Assembly: GCA_020634135.1 (NCBI GenBank)
Contig: JACKCG010000009.1
Coordinates: 82,693 to 146,692, forward strand
Direction of reading: 5' to 3'
Length of the DNA: 64,000 bases
DNA from: Anaerolineaceae bacterium
GTDB lineage: Bacteria > Chloroflexota > Anaerolineae > Aggregatilineales > Phototrophicaceae
Positions 50,206-57,913 of the stretch are shown here, one piece after another; position 1 is the first letter of the stretch, and each line of letters begins with the position of its first letter. The translations under genes were made by a program, and so were the position numbers. The notes beneath the pieces were generated by a model. That model did not search any database, was not told the DNA's origin, and saw only the letters and a program-made list of their open reading frames with translations.

Positions 50206-51295
50206 TATGGAAGGGATGTCGGACTCGATTGTGGGGAAAATCTTCGCACTCCTGCCGATTATGCTCATCGGAATGATTATCTTCGGTAACGTGCTCTTCG
50301 GGGCAGCGGTCATTTTCCCAGCCTGGCAGGCCCATGAGGAGGTTGTTACCCAGATCGCTGCCGCCCAGCAGACACTCGATTCCCAGGCCGGGGAACAGGA
50401 TGAAAATGTGCGGGTCGCTATTATTCAGAGCCAGGTCGATTCGGCCCAGACGCTGCTCGAAGAGACAGCCGACCAGTTCCTCACCACCGACCAGGCCGAC
50501 CAGCTCCTGAGCCAGTTGTATATCTATGCTCAGGAAACGCAGGTGGAGATTGCGTCCCTGCGCTCGCAGCCGCCTGTCCAGCCCGCACCGGATACGCCGC
50601 TTTATGAAATACGCCTGTACCGCCTTCAGATCAGCGGCCCCACCATCCAACTGCTGCAATTCCTGGTGCGGATTCGGGAAGTCGCCGCGGCGGGTGTCAC
50701 GCTCAACAACATCAGTATCAACCAGAGCCAGGGGGTGGATACGCTCATGATGGATGTGTCGCTGTATGTCTCCCCACTGGCGAACGGAGCGGCCTTGAGC
50801 GAACTGCCGGAAGCGCCGGTTGTCGCTGCGGTGCAGTTCGCCGTTACACCGGTGCCCGGCAGCACAGAAGCCGTGACCGATGTCAACGGCACGGCCTTTT
50901 CGGTCCTGCCGGATGCGGTGCCCACCATTGAAGTGGTGGTGACTTCAGTCGGTGACTACACCCTCCCGGCGGCGGATGCCTCCTGCCCTGGCGCGCCTGA
51001 AACCCTGTTCGCAGTCGGTGATACGGTCATTGTGGACTTCAACCAGAATGGCGCACTCCGCATCCTGGCGCGGGTGGATGCCCCTGACCCTTACGTAGAG
51101 ACCCGTGCTCAGGCCTATGACAACCAGCAGTTGAATATCCTGGCCGGGCCGGTGTGCGGCACCTGGAACGGGCGCAATATCTGGTACTGGTTTGTCGAGC
51201 GCGAAGGATTCGGCAGTTATCAGGGGTGGGCCGCCGAGGCCAGCCTGGATGACCGCTGGATGTGCCCACTTTCCAACCCGGAGTGTTCGGAGTAG
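50198..51295 (+). CDS. PilO-like assembly protein with an SH3-like C-terminal domain
   Basis: 365 aa, overlapping the PilN-like gene by 8 bp. TM helix (LPIMLIGMIIFGNVLF), coiled coil (residues about 45-105), and a ferredoxin-like domain (YEIRLYRLQISGPTIQLLQFLVRIREVA) as in PilO. A Val/Pro linker follows, then about 110 residues (from near 250) with GDTVIVDFNQNGALRILARVD, LAGPVCGTWNGRNIWYWFVE, YQGWAAEAS, similar to bacterial SH3 (SH3b) domains that bind cell-wall polymers. Possibly a peptidoglycan anchor for the motor. Confidence 0.75.
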   Translation: MDDMEGMSDSIVGKIFALLPIMLIGMIIFGNVLFGAAVIFPAWQAHEEVVTQIAAAQQTLDSQAGEQDENVRVAIIQSQVDSAQTLLEETADQFLTTDQADQLLSQLYIYAQETQVEIASLRSQPPVQPAPDTPLYEIRLYRLQISGPTIQLLQFLVRIREVAAAGVTLNNISINQSQGVDTLMMDVSLYVSPLANGAALSELPEAPVVAAVQFAVTPVPGSTEAVTDVNGTAFSVLPDAVPTIEVVVTSVGDYTLPAADASCPGAPETLFAVGDTVIVDFNQNGALRILARVDAPDPYVETRAQAYDNQQLNILAGPVCGTWNGRNIWYWFVEREGFGSYQGWAAEASLDDRWMCPLSNPECSE

Positions 51296-51422
51296 GAGAA
51301 AACGCATCCTGAATAGCTTCCTTTCCGGTGATTACATCCGCGCAGCTTGACTGGTCTTAGACAAATGTTCAATAATAGTTATATGGGAAATGAATGCCCA
51401 TAGCAGACGGAGACCAAAGATC

Positions 51423-51626
51423 ATGCGTTTTTTCAGAATGCTGCGCAACTGGGTACTACCTAAGGCTCGCCAGCGGCAGTCGGGTGCAGCCGAAACTGCC
51501 GACCAGGGCACTCCCAACCTGAGTTACGTCAAGGGAGGACACCCGTTCAATTATATGGGCGGCACGCAGTCGGCCATGTCCGAACTGATTGAGATAGGGC
51601 GGCGGCGCAAGTCCAGGCCATCGTAA
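51423..51626 (+). CDS. Small basic hypothetical protein
   Basis: 67 aa from the ATG at 51423. Basic N-terminus (RFFRMLRNWVLPKARQRQ), then a Gly-rich middle and a short helix (SAMSELIEIGRRRKS). No family. 127 bp after the archaellum operon and before a terminator, so it may be its last gene. Confidence 0.45.
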   Translation: MRFFRMLRNWVLPKARQRQSGAAETADQGTPNLSYVKGGHPFNYMGGTQSAMSELIEIGRRRKSRPS

Positions 51627-51669
51627 TCTTCCCCGGTCAGACACTATCCAGCTTACCCCCTAAAAAAAC

Positions 51670-51702
51670 AGCCCCGGACTTTCCAGCCCGGGGCTTTGTT
51701 TC
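51670..51702 (+). terminator. Bidirectional terminator downstream of the archaellum locus
   Basis: AGCCCCGG (51670-51677) with CCGGGGCT (51688-51695), followed by TTTGTTT; the left arm is preceded by AAAAAAA, so it also works leftward. Confidence 0.8.
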
Positions 51703-51776
51703 TCAATCCCCCACATTTTAGGCGGTGCGCCGTTTGCCCAATCGTGGTATGGTGCGAGAAAAGCGAGGTGGGGACG

Positions 51777-52280
51777 ATGACAACACAAGACACAGACGAA
51801 CGCTGGCAGGAAATTCGTAGCATCCATCATGAATATGAGTTTTTCTACCAAATCGGTGGTGGCTTGTTGTTGGTACTCATCGGAGTATGGATTGGGACGA
51901 ATCTCTTTGCACTGGCTGAAGATACCGGGTACTTCACGAATGTATACACCGAAGTTCTGAGTATTTTCGTAACGGTGTTTATCCTTGACCGGCTGGCACA
52001 ACGGCGTGAGGATAGAAATCGTGAGATAGACTTAAGAGAGCAGCTTGTGCGTGATGCCAGTAGCTTAGTGAATGATGTCGCCTTGAACGCAATTCGCCAG
52101 ATACGCAAACGGGGCCAGCAGGTCGTCAATCGTGAGGATTTGCAGACGCGGGAAGCGCCCCCACAACGGCGACTCGTAGAACCCGGCGCTGACGGCCTCC
52201 GTCGTCATATCGCAGGTGGGCGGTTAAACCTTGTATTTTTCCCATTCGAAATGTCTCGTATGCGGCGCGAAATAGCGTGA
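51777..52280 (+). CDS. Truncated membrane protein, pentapeptide-repeat type
   Basis: 167 aa from the ATG at 51777. TM helix (YQIGGGLLLVLIGVWIGTNLF) and a second hydrophobic segment (EVLSIFVTVFILDRLAQRRED), then charged helix. The layout VLSI..TVF..DRL..RRE..R........L matches, from memory, Chloroflexota proteins that normally continue into pentapeptide repeats; here the frame ends soon after and overlaps the convergent gene by 57 bp. Probably truncated. Confidence 0.55.
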   Translation: MTTQDTDERWQEIRSIHHEYEFFYQIGGGLLLVLIGVWIGTNLFALAEDTGYFTNVYTEVLSIFVTVFILDRLAQRREDRNREIDLREQLVRDASSLVNDVALNAIRQIRKRGQQVVNREDLQTREAPPQRRLVEPGADGLRRHIAGGRLNLVFFPFEMSRMRREIA

Positions 52281-52925
52281 TGGCAAATCCAACCCAAAGT
52301 GCCTGAGGACTCGCTGGAGAACCGTGTATCCATATTTATCAGCAAGTTCTTCGCGCCTTGGTAATTCGCTTGTCTTGGTTGCGGTGAACTGTGTGATCTT
52401 ATACGCGATGGGAACATGCTGCACATATACGGAATCCTGTTCATCAAATACCCACGCCAGCTCTTGAATCGTGGTCATTTCCGCTGCGGAGAAGTAATGA
52501 TAGAAACTGATCACCGTATCCGTCTTGGTGCTTACATCTTTGAGGTATTTGAGAAAAGATGTGGGCGGGTGGATTCCAGCACGCGGGTTATCGTAATAAA
52601 CCACTCCGTTGCTCGCGAGGGGAATGTGTGACAAACGCAGCACCTTCGCCTCAGATAGGCCGATTATGGTGTCCCACATCAGCGCATCCGGCCCATGATA
52701 TTCAGCTTCTATCGAGTCCGGAGCACAGACCTCACGCACAACAAGCAGCCCATTGGGCGGTAACCCATGAGGGAATTCAACCTTCGCAAATACACCTTCA
52801 GGCCAGCGATGCCCTTCCAGATGATCGAGCAGATACAACCCTCTGGAAAGCGTCGGATGCGCGGCGAAGATTGATCTCACTTCAGGCGTGGGTTCGGCGA
52901 AAATCTGGCTCGCATACCATACCAT
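52224..52925 (-). CDS. Hypothetical protein
   Basis: 233 aa with AGGAGA 9 nt before the ATG, so a real gene. No family recognised. Alpha/beta throughout (FAEPTPEVRSIFAAHPTLSRGLYLL, LLVVREVCAPDSIEAEYHGPDALMW, ELAWVFDEQDSVYVQHVP). Cytosolic. Overlaps the convergent truncated gene. Confidence 0.6.
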   Translation of the reverse strand: MVWYASQIFAEPTPEVRSIFAAHPTLSRGLYLLDHLEGHRWPEGVFAKVEFPHGLPPNGLLVVREVCAPDSIEAEYHGPDALMWDTIIGLSEAKVLRLSHIPLASNGVVYYDNPRAGIHPPTSFLKYLKDVSTKTDTVISFYHYFSAAEMTTIQELAWVFDEQDSVYVQHVPIAYKITQFTATKTSELPRREELADKYGYTVLQRVLRHFGLDLPSRYFAPHTRHFEWEKYKV

Positions 52926-53096
52926 GAGAAGCGATCTCCTGAACTACTCCGTTAGTACGTTCAATATTCACAGTTGCGCGAAATTTTCATTTCTGATTAT
53001 CGGATGGTATTCACTCTTTCAATTCATTTTACATCATACGTCTTATGTGAAATAAAGTCATGATAAACGGCGCAAGGCGCACATAAGGAAAGCCAG

Positions 53097-53175
53097 TTTT
53101 CAGTGGTCAGTTATCAGTTTCGCAGTTGGCAAATTCCCTTTTTCTGACTACTGATGACTGAAAACTGACGACTCA
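53097..53175. repeat. Imperfect inverted repeat of CAGTTTTCAGT type
   Basis: CAGTTTTCAGTGGTCAGTTATCAG is mirrored by CTGACTACTGATGACTGAAAACTG with a 28-bp gap. Such CAGT-rich palindromes mark small mobile repeats. Confidence 0.5.
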
Positions 53176-53185
53176 CCCCCCTTTT

Positions 53186-53340
53186 ATGGCGGTTCATAGC
53201 GTGTGGCAGCATTACCATCAGACCGGCCAACTCAAACCGAACTATCAGGTCTGTGCCCGCACGCAAGTACGCACGGATCCAGCGATCTATGACCAGGCAG
53301 TGGCGCTGAAGGCAGCGCATCCAACCTGGGGACCCGACTC
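53186..53340 (+). pseudogene. N-terminal fragment of a transposase
   Basis: SVWQHYHQTGQLKPNYQ and TDPAIYDQAVALKAAHPTWG resemble the helix-turn-helix of IS481/IS3-like transposases. The catalytic part is absent and the frame ends in unrelated sequence after about 53340. Confidence 0.6.
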
Positions 53341-53395
53341 ATCACGGGTGGATTGGGGCAAGGGGCTATTACACTACCAGTTCACGACCACTAAG

Positions 53396-53770
53396 CTAAT
53401 CCCACCAGGCTGCAACCAACACCTCTGAATCCACCATAGTGACCTTGGATAACTGTGTATCCAGTGAACAATCGTAGATTCCAGCTTCATCTGCTTGCCA
53501 TTCCGTTCGACATAAATCAACAAGTCGGCGTGCAGATTTTTCGTCAACCGCCATGATCCATAGACGGTCAGCAAACCAGCGATTTTCGGGAATCTCGTCA
53601 AATAAACGATAAACAGGATGGGGTTGATGAGAATGCGCAGAGATCACCCCAACCCAAAGATCAGTATGGGCAAGCAAACCATCGGCCACAATCTGACCAT
53701 CAAAGTCATTACGGCTGATACATCTGATAAGTTCGATATGCAGTTTCTGCACCTGTGTCAGTTCGGGCAT
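53396..53770 (-). CDS. Small hypothetical protein
   Basis: 124 aa from the ATG at 53770, behind a strong AGGAG. No family. Mixed alpha/beta, Trp-rich end (EVLVAAWWD). HSHQPHPVYRLFDEIPENRWFADRLWIMAVD in the centre. Flanked by a transposase fragment and repeats. Confidence 0.55.
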   Translation of the reverse strand: MPELTQVQKLHIELIRCISRNDFDGQIVADGLLAHTDLWVGVISAHSHQPHPVYRLFDEIPENRWFADRLWIMAVDEKSARRLVDLCRTEWQADEAGIYDCSLDTQLSKVTMVDSEVLVAAWWD

Positions 53771-54088
53771 CGCCTTCTCCTCAATCTGCACACCATCGTT
53801 GACCTTTACATCCTCTTTCATCTCATTGCAGCGCCTTTAGGATGTCAAAGTTATTATACCAAAAACCATCTTCTTATAATAAGCAGTCTCACAATTATAG
53901 TGCTGGAATTTACAGAGTTGCCGGGCTGAACCTTATTGGGAGTCAAAGTTATCGTATCAAACCTCTGTTGCTTTCGGTTGAGAGGACGACACTATTTAAA
54001 ATGGATGGTACTTTCTCCCGTAGGGGCACACAGCGGTGCCCCCCTACTGAGGGAGTAACAGGGAAAAGTGTCGTGTCGTAATTGCTTT
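53771..54088. other. Gene-free stretch with short repeats
   Basis: Two similar 25-bp units (GTCAAAGTTATTATACCA near 53838; GTCAAAGTTATCGTATCA near 53942), an 18-bp repeat at 53976-53993 shared with 35656, and a GTAGGGG...CCCCTAC hairpin near 54019-54048. No gene. Confidence 0.5.
53976..53993 (+). repeat. Short repeat GGTTGAGAGGACGACACT, copy 2
   Basis: Identical to 35656-35673. Confidence 0.5.
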
Positions 54089-54162
54089 CGGGGCGGGTCT
54101 CAGGCCATCCCCTACGACCTACACCCATTTCCGCGTGCAGGGGCGGGTTTGAAACCTGCCCA
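54089..54162 (-). repeat. Dispersed repeat family B, copy 2
   Basis: Reverse-complement copy of the unit at 34509: GGGCAGGTTTCAAACCCGCCC, GCGGAAATGGGTGTAGGTCGTA, then GGGG-GGCCTGAGACC. It sits about 130 bp before the SAM riboswitch. Confidence 0.7.
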
Positions 54163-54291
54163 CAGACTCATCCAATGGCTTCTGAAATGCACCCCGCCTG
54201 AATTTTGTGATTGATTTCATTCCAGAATCATGATAGGATATTTTCCAGGTGGGGGGATGCTCTCCCCTGCTGACAACTGAAGCAGTGCTGT

Positions 54292-54400
54292 AGCACTCAT
54301 TAAGAGCGACAGAGGGAACCGGCCCGTTGAAGTCGCGGCAACCCCCGAAGCGTCGGGAAGGTGCCAAGTCCGGCAGAGGAATCTCTGGAAGATGAGCAGC
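54292..54400 (+). promoter_or_regulatory. SAM-I (S-box) riboswitch upstream of metK
   Basis: P1 pairs CTCAT (54296-54300) with GATGAG (54391-54396). Inside: TTAAGAG, AGAGGGA, CCGGCCCGTTGAAG, CGGCAACC, AAGGTGCCAAGTCC, the S-box core. Binding of S-adenosylmethionine should favour the terminator that follows. Confidence 0.88.
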
Positions 54401-54419
54401 AGTTTACCCTGTGTTTATG

Positions 54420-54450
54420 CGCCTCTTCATCAACCCGGAGAGGCGTTTTT
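54420..54450 (+). terminator. SAM riboswitch terminator
   Basis: CGCCTCT (54420-54426) with AGAGGCG (54439-54445), then five T residues, 21 nt after the riboswitch aptamer and 112 nt before metK. Confidence 0.85.
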
Positions 54451-54561
54451 CGTTTCTAAACTGATGCTGTTCCGGTCAAGCAACCTGGGCCGGACGCCTG
54501 TAATTCCGAGAATCGCTCACTCGTGCATATCGGTTAGCTTATAGGAAGGATGTAACCCGTC

Positions 54562-55803
54562 ATGAGCATTGTGCAGGAACGCCCCCAGGTGGCGAATACC
54601 ACGTTCATGAATTCGCCCCAGTATTTTTTCACGTCCGAGTCGGTCTCTGAAGGCCACCCGGACAAGATGTGCGACCAGATTTCGGATGCCGTGCTGGACG
54701 CCATTCTCGCTTCTGACCCCAACGCCCGCGTAGCGTGCGAAACGGCGACGACCACCGGGCTGGTGGTGGTGATCGGTGAAATTACCACCCATGCGTATGT
54801 GGATATTGAGAAACTCGTGCGGGAAACCGTGCGCGACATCGGCTACACACGTGGCAAGTTCGGTTTTGATGCCGATACCTGCGGCGTGGTCGTCTCGATC
54901 AAGGAACAGTCCCCGGACATCGCCCAGGGCGTCAACCGGGCGCTGGAAGCCCGCGAAGGCACGATGAGCGAAGCGGAAATCGAAGCCACCGGGGCCGGCG
55001 ACCAGGGTATGATGATCGGCTTCGCCTGTGACGAAACACCGGAATACATGCCGCTGACGATCTCCCTGGCGCACAAACTCACCCGCCGCCTGGCCGAATC
55101 GCGCAAGTCCGGCGAACTGAGCTGGCTGCGCCCCGATGGCAAGAGCCAGGTGACGGTGGAATATGCCTTCGGCAAGCCCAAGCGCGTGGATACCATCGTG
55201 ATCTCCACCCAGCACGCCCCGGAAATCAGCCAGGCGGAAATCCGCGAGGCGGTCATCCAGCACATCATCACGCCGGTTGTCCCGGCGAACCTGCTGGACA
55301 GCCAGACCCGAATCTTCGTCAACCCCACCGGGCGTTTTGTCACCGGCGGGCCGCTGGGCGATGCCGGGCTGACCGGGCGTAAGATCATCGTGGACACCTA
55401 CGGCGGCGTGGCGCGGCATGGCGGCGGCGCGTTCTCCGGCAAGGACGCCACCAAAGTAGACCGCAGCGCGGCTTACATGGCGCGGTACGTCTCGAAAAAT
55501 GTGGTGGCCGCAGGGCTGGCTTCCCGCTTTGAACTGCAACTGTCGTATGCCATCGGCGTTGCCCAGCCGACTTCGCTGGCGGTGGAAACCTTCGGCACCG
55601 GCGCCATCTCCGACGACAAGATTGAAGCCCTGATCCGCAAGCACTTCGACCTGCGCCCGGCGGCGATCATCCGTGACCTTGACCTGCGCCGCCCGATCTA
55701 CAAGCAGGTGGCGGCTTACGGCCACTTCGGGCGGGATGACCTGAATGTCCCCTGGGAACGCACCGACAAGGCCGACATCCTGCGCCAGGAGGCCGGGCTG
55801 TAA
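54562..55803 (+). CDS. metK: S-adenosylmethionine synthetase
   Basis: 413 aa. Makes SAM from methionine and ATP. Signatures: SESVSEGHPDKMCDQISDAVLDA, ATTTGLVVVIGEI, GAGDQGMMIGFACDET, GGPLGDAGLTGRKIIVDTYGG and GGGAFSGKD. It is the full length of the family, with about 15 additional N-terminal residues. It supplies SAM to the many methyltransferases in the cell and is regulated by the riboswitch upstream. AGGAAGGA precedes the ATG. Confidence 0.97.
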   Translation: MSIVQERPQVANTTFMNSPQYFFTSESVSEGHPDKMCDQISDAVLDAILASDPNARVACETATTTGLVVVIGEITTHAYVDIEKLVRETVRDIGYTRGKFGFDADTCGVVVSIKEQSPDIAQGVNRALEAREGTMSEAEIEATGAGDQGMMIGFACDETPEYMPLTISLAHKLTRRLAESRKSGELSWLRPDGKSQVTVEYAFGKPKRVDTIVISTQHAPEISQAEIREAVIQHIITPVVPANLLDSQTRIFVNPTGRFVTGGPLGDAGLTGRKIIVDTYGGVARHGGGAFSGKDATKVDRSAAYMARYVSKNVVAAGLASRFELQLSYAIGVAQPTSLAVETFGTGAISDDKIEALIRKHFDLRPAAIIRDLDLRRPIYKQVAAYGHFGRDDLNVPWERTDKADILRQEAGL

Positions 55804-55823
55804 GACTTCGCATCATGCATACA

Positions 55824-55848
55824 AGGGGCGTGGTTCCGCCGCGCCCCT
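55824..55848 (+). terminator. Hairpin after metK
   Basis: AGGGGCG with CGCCCCT around a 11-nt loop, 20 nt past the stop. Followed by AAAAC, not T, so a weak terminator at most. Confidence 0.4.
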
Positions 55849-55911
55849 AAAACCCACCCCTCCACTTCCTGACCCCTCATTCCTACTAGATGACTTCTGG
55901 TGTATAATCAC

Positions 55912-56046
55912 CTAAGTGCTTCATCCGGTAAATCAGTTAAGTAACGAAGCAGGGGATTCGGAGGGACACTCCGTCAACGGCGTGGGGAAAACGAGCGCAG
56001 CGAGCGTCCTACAGGTTTGTGAGAAACTCACGGACACAGCACTTAG
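55912..56046. mobile_element. 135-bp element with terminal inverted repeats (MITE-like), family A
   Basis: Left end CTAAGTGCTTCATCCGGTAA; right end, read inwards, CTAAGTGCTGTGTCCGTGA. The outer 9 bp are identical. The right end belongs to dispersed repeat family A (21283, 57793, 62891). The stop codon of the next gene (TAA at 56043-56045) lies inside its right end. Confidence 0.7.
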
Positions 56047-57593
56047 TACCCACCACAATAGCATTGTCCATCCCATGAGCAGCCCGGCGTCGCATTACAA
56101 ATCTGCTCCGGTGTCAGGCTCGGCGTGGGGACGACAGTCGGCGGCGCGACGAACTCGCGGTACATGAGTCCCGTGCTGGCGGAGCAGGCCACCTGCCCGT
56201 TGACCAGCGCCACAACTTCCCACGAGAACGAGAAACCGTTCCCCGCCTGCCCCATATCAGCCAGCAAACTCGTATTGGGGGCGGCAGTCGTCATGCTCAG
56301 GACATTCGCGCCACTTTCGTTATAGACATTCACCTGATACTGGGTCGCGCCGGGGGCAGCATCCCAGAAAAAGGTCGTCATGCCACCACCTAACCCGCCC
56401 AATGGGGATGTCGGCTTGAAGTTAGCGCAGTTCGCCTGTCCCGCCGCCGGGCCGGAATTCACCGAGCCGCCCGACTGGTTAACCTGGGCGAATGTCGCCA
56501 GCACCGCCTGAATATCGTCTAGCGTAGGGAGGACGATGGTGTAATGCAGCAGATTCCCCGGCAGCCCTTCCAGTGGCTGTAGTTCGGCCAGTTCTTCGGG
56601 GGTTAAGGGCCGGAAGCCTGTCCAGTCGCCCACCAGACTCAACCCATCGGGCGATAGCTGCGCGGTCATTGTGAAGCCCGCCGGGATGTTGACGCCGCCC
56701 ACTTCGGCATTGCCGGAAAGCGTGATGAGCTGGATGACATTGCCCGGCAGAATCCGCAGCGCAATCGTCGAACCGATACGGATGTCCGCGCCATTAGCGG
56801 TAATATCCACCTTGACGCCGTTTGGCCCCTGCACAACCAGCAGTGACGGCGGCGATTCTTCACATACCGGGTCGCCTACCCCGGTGCGGAAGTAAAAGGC
56901 CTGCATCGGTGTGCGGCTTTCGGCCTTGATGATCGGCAGCCCGGATACATCAACGGCGGCATCCACCAGTTGGCGGCTGATCCAACCGGGGCCGCTGGCA
57001 TACAACACACGCAGCCATCCCTGGTCGGCGCTCAGGCCATCGGCGGCCAGTTCGGTGCCAGCGGGCACACTCCCGACAATATTAGCGTTGGTGGTGGCGC
57101 TGCTGCGGATATTCGCGCCGGTTATCGTCGTCACGCTCACCGCGTCGGCCAGTTGCAGCGCATCTTCCGGCGCGACAGCGTTTTCGACCTGCACATCGCC
57201 CAACAGGATAAAGGTGACGGCCTGGCCGGGCAGGCTGTTGGGAACATTGGCCTGGACATTCATCACGGCGATCCCCCAGGCTTGCAGCGTCTCATCCAGT
57301 GGTGCGGTCTGAATGGTGTCCAGCAAGTTCAGTGTCGAACGATCCGCCGGCGTGCTAAAAAAGTTCTCGGCGACGGACTCAGCAAAGGTGGCATCCACCC
57401 GGTTATAGCCGTAACACGCGCTGTTGCGTTCCAGTGAGTCGCAGTTCGCCCCGAGTTCAGTCAGAGCCTGCTGCACCAGCGCCGGACAGGTACCGGCGTC
57501 GGTCTGCGCCAGCCCGGAATCCGGGACGGCCAGAGCAAACCCGCCGACCAGCAGCGCCACCGCAGCGATCCATACTAACGGTTGGTGTCGCAT
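56043..57593 (-). CDS. Secreted protein with an SH3b domain
   Basis: 516 aa from the ATG at 57593 (GAGGAG 10 nt before; an ATG at 57611 overlaps that site). Signal peptide ending SGLAQ. Around residues 150-215 an SH3b domain (VTTITGANIRSSATTNANIVGSVPAGTELAADG.....GWLRVLYASGPGWISRQLV). Beta-rich middle (DIRIGSTIALRILPGNVIQLITLSG), a C-terminal fibronectin-like or Ig-like domain (TTFFWDAAPGATQYQVNVYNESG) and a Cys-rich tail (CNATPGCSWDGQCYCGG). Probably a cell-surface protein. The stop codon lies within a repeat end. Confidence 0.75.
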   Translation of the reverse strand: MRHQPLVWIAAVALLVGGFALAVPDSGLAQTDAGTCPALVQQALTELGANCDSLERNSACYGYNRVDATFAESVAENFFSTPADRSTLNLLDTIQTAPLDETLQAWGIAVMNVQANVPNSLPGQAVTFILLGDVQVENAVAPEDALQLADAVSVTTITGANIRSSATTNANIVGSVPAGTELAADGLSADQGWLRVLYASGPGWISRQLVDAAVDVSGLPIIKAESRTPMQAFYFRTGVGDPVCEESPPSLLVVQGPNGVKVDITANGADIRIGSTIALRILPGNVIQLITLSGNAEVGGVNIPAGFTMTAQLSPDGLSLVGDWTGFRPLTPEELAELQPLEGLPGNLLHYTIVLPTLDDIQAVLATFAQVNQSGGSVNSGPAAGQANCANFKPTSPLGGLGGGMTTFFWDAAPGATQYQVNVYNESGANVLSMTTAAPNTSLLADMGQAGNGFSFSWEVVALVNGQVACSASTGLMYREFVAPPTVVPTPSLTPEQICNATPGCSWDGQCYCGGY

Positions 57594-57792
57594 CAAAAAC
57601 ACACTCCTCATCTATTTTCCCTCTCGTGCAACCACAGCCGTCTACCCAGCAGCGCGCCCGGCAAAGAGGGGTATCCTTGCGGACACCCCGACTGTGATTA
57701 TGTTGTACTTATCGTATAGCAGATTCCTAACGTTTGCCTACAAAAAATCCCGCAAAGATAGTTTGTCCTTTCAAACTTTATCTACCAGGGCT

Positions 57793-57840
57793 TAAATGCT
57801 GTGTCCGGTAAGTTTCTCAAGAACAGGCGTAGGGATGGCA
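57793..57840 (+). repeat. Dispersed repeat family A, copy 2
   Basis: TAAATGCTGTGTCCGG, then TAAGTTTCTCAAGAACAGGCG, TAGGGATGGCA. Close to identical with 21283-21330. Confidence 0.75.
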
Positions 57841-57913
57841 AGCACACTGTCCTGTTCAGGGCGGAAAAAAGGTACAATGGATACCAACAGCCGATCTTGG
57901 GAGGATGGTGTGT

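Noticed and set aside
53838..53965. Possible CRISPR-like repeats (GTCAAAGTTAT units)
   Set aside because: Only two imperfect copies with no regular spacing; no cas genes.
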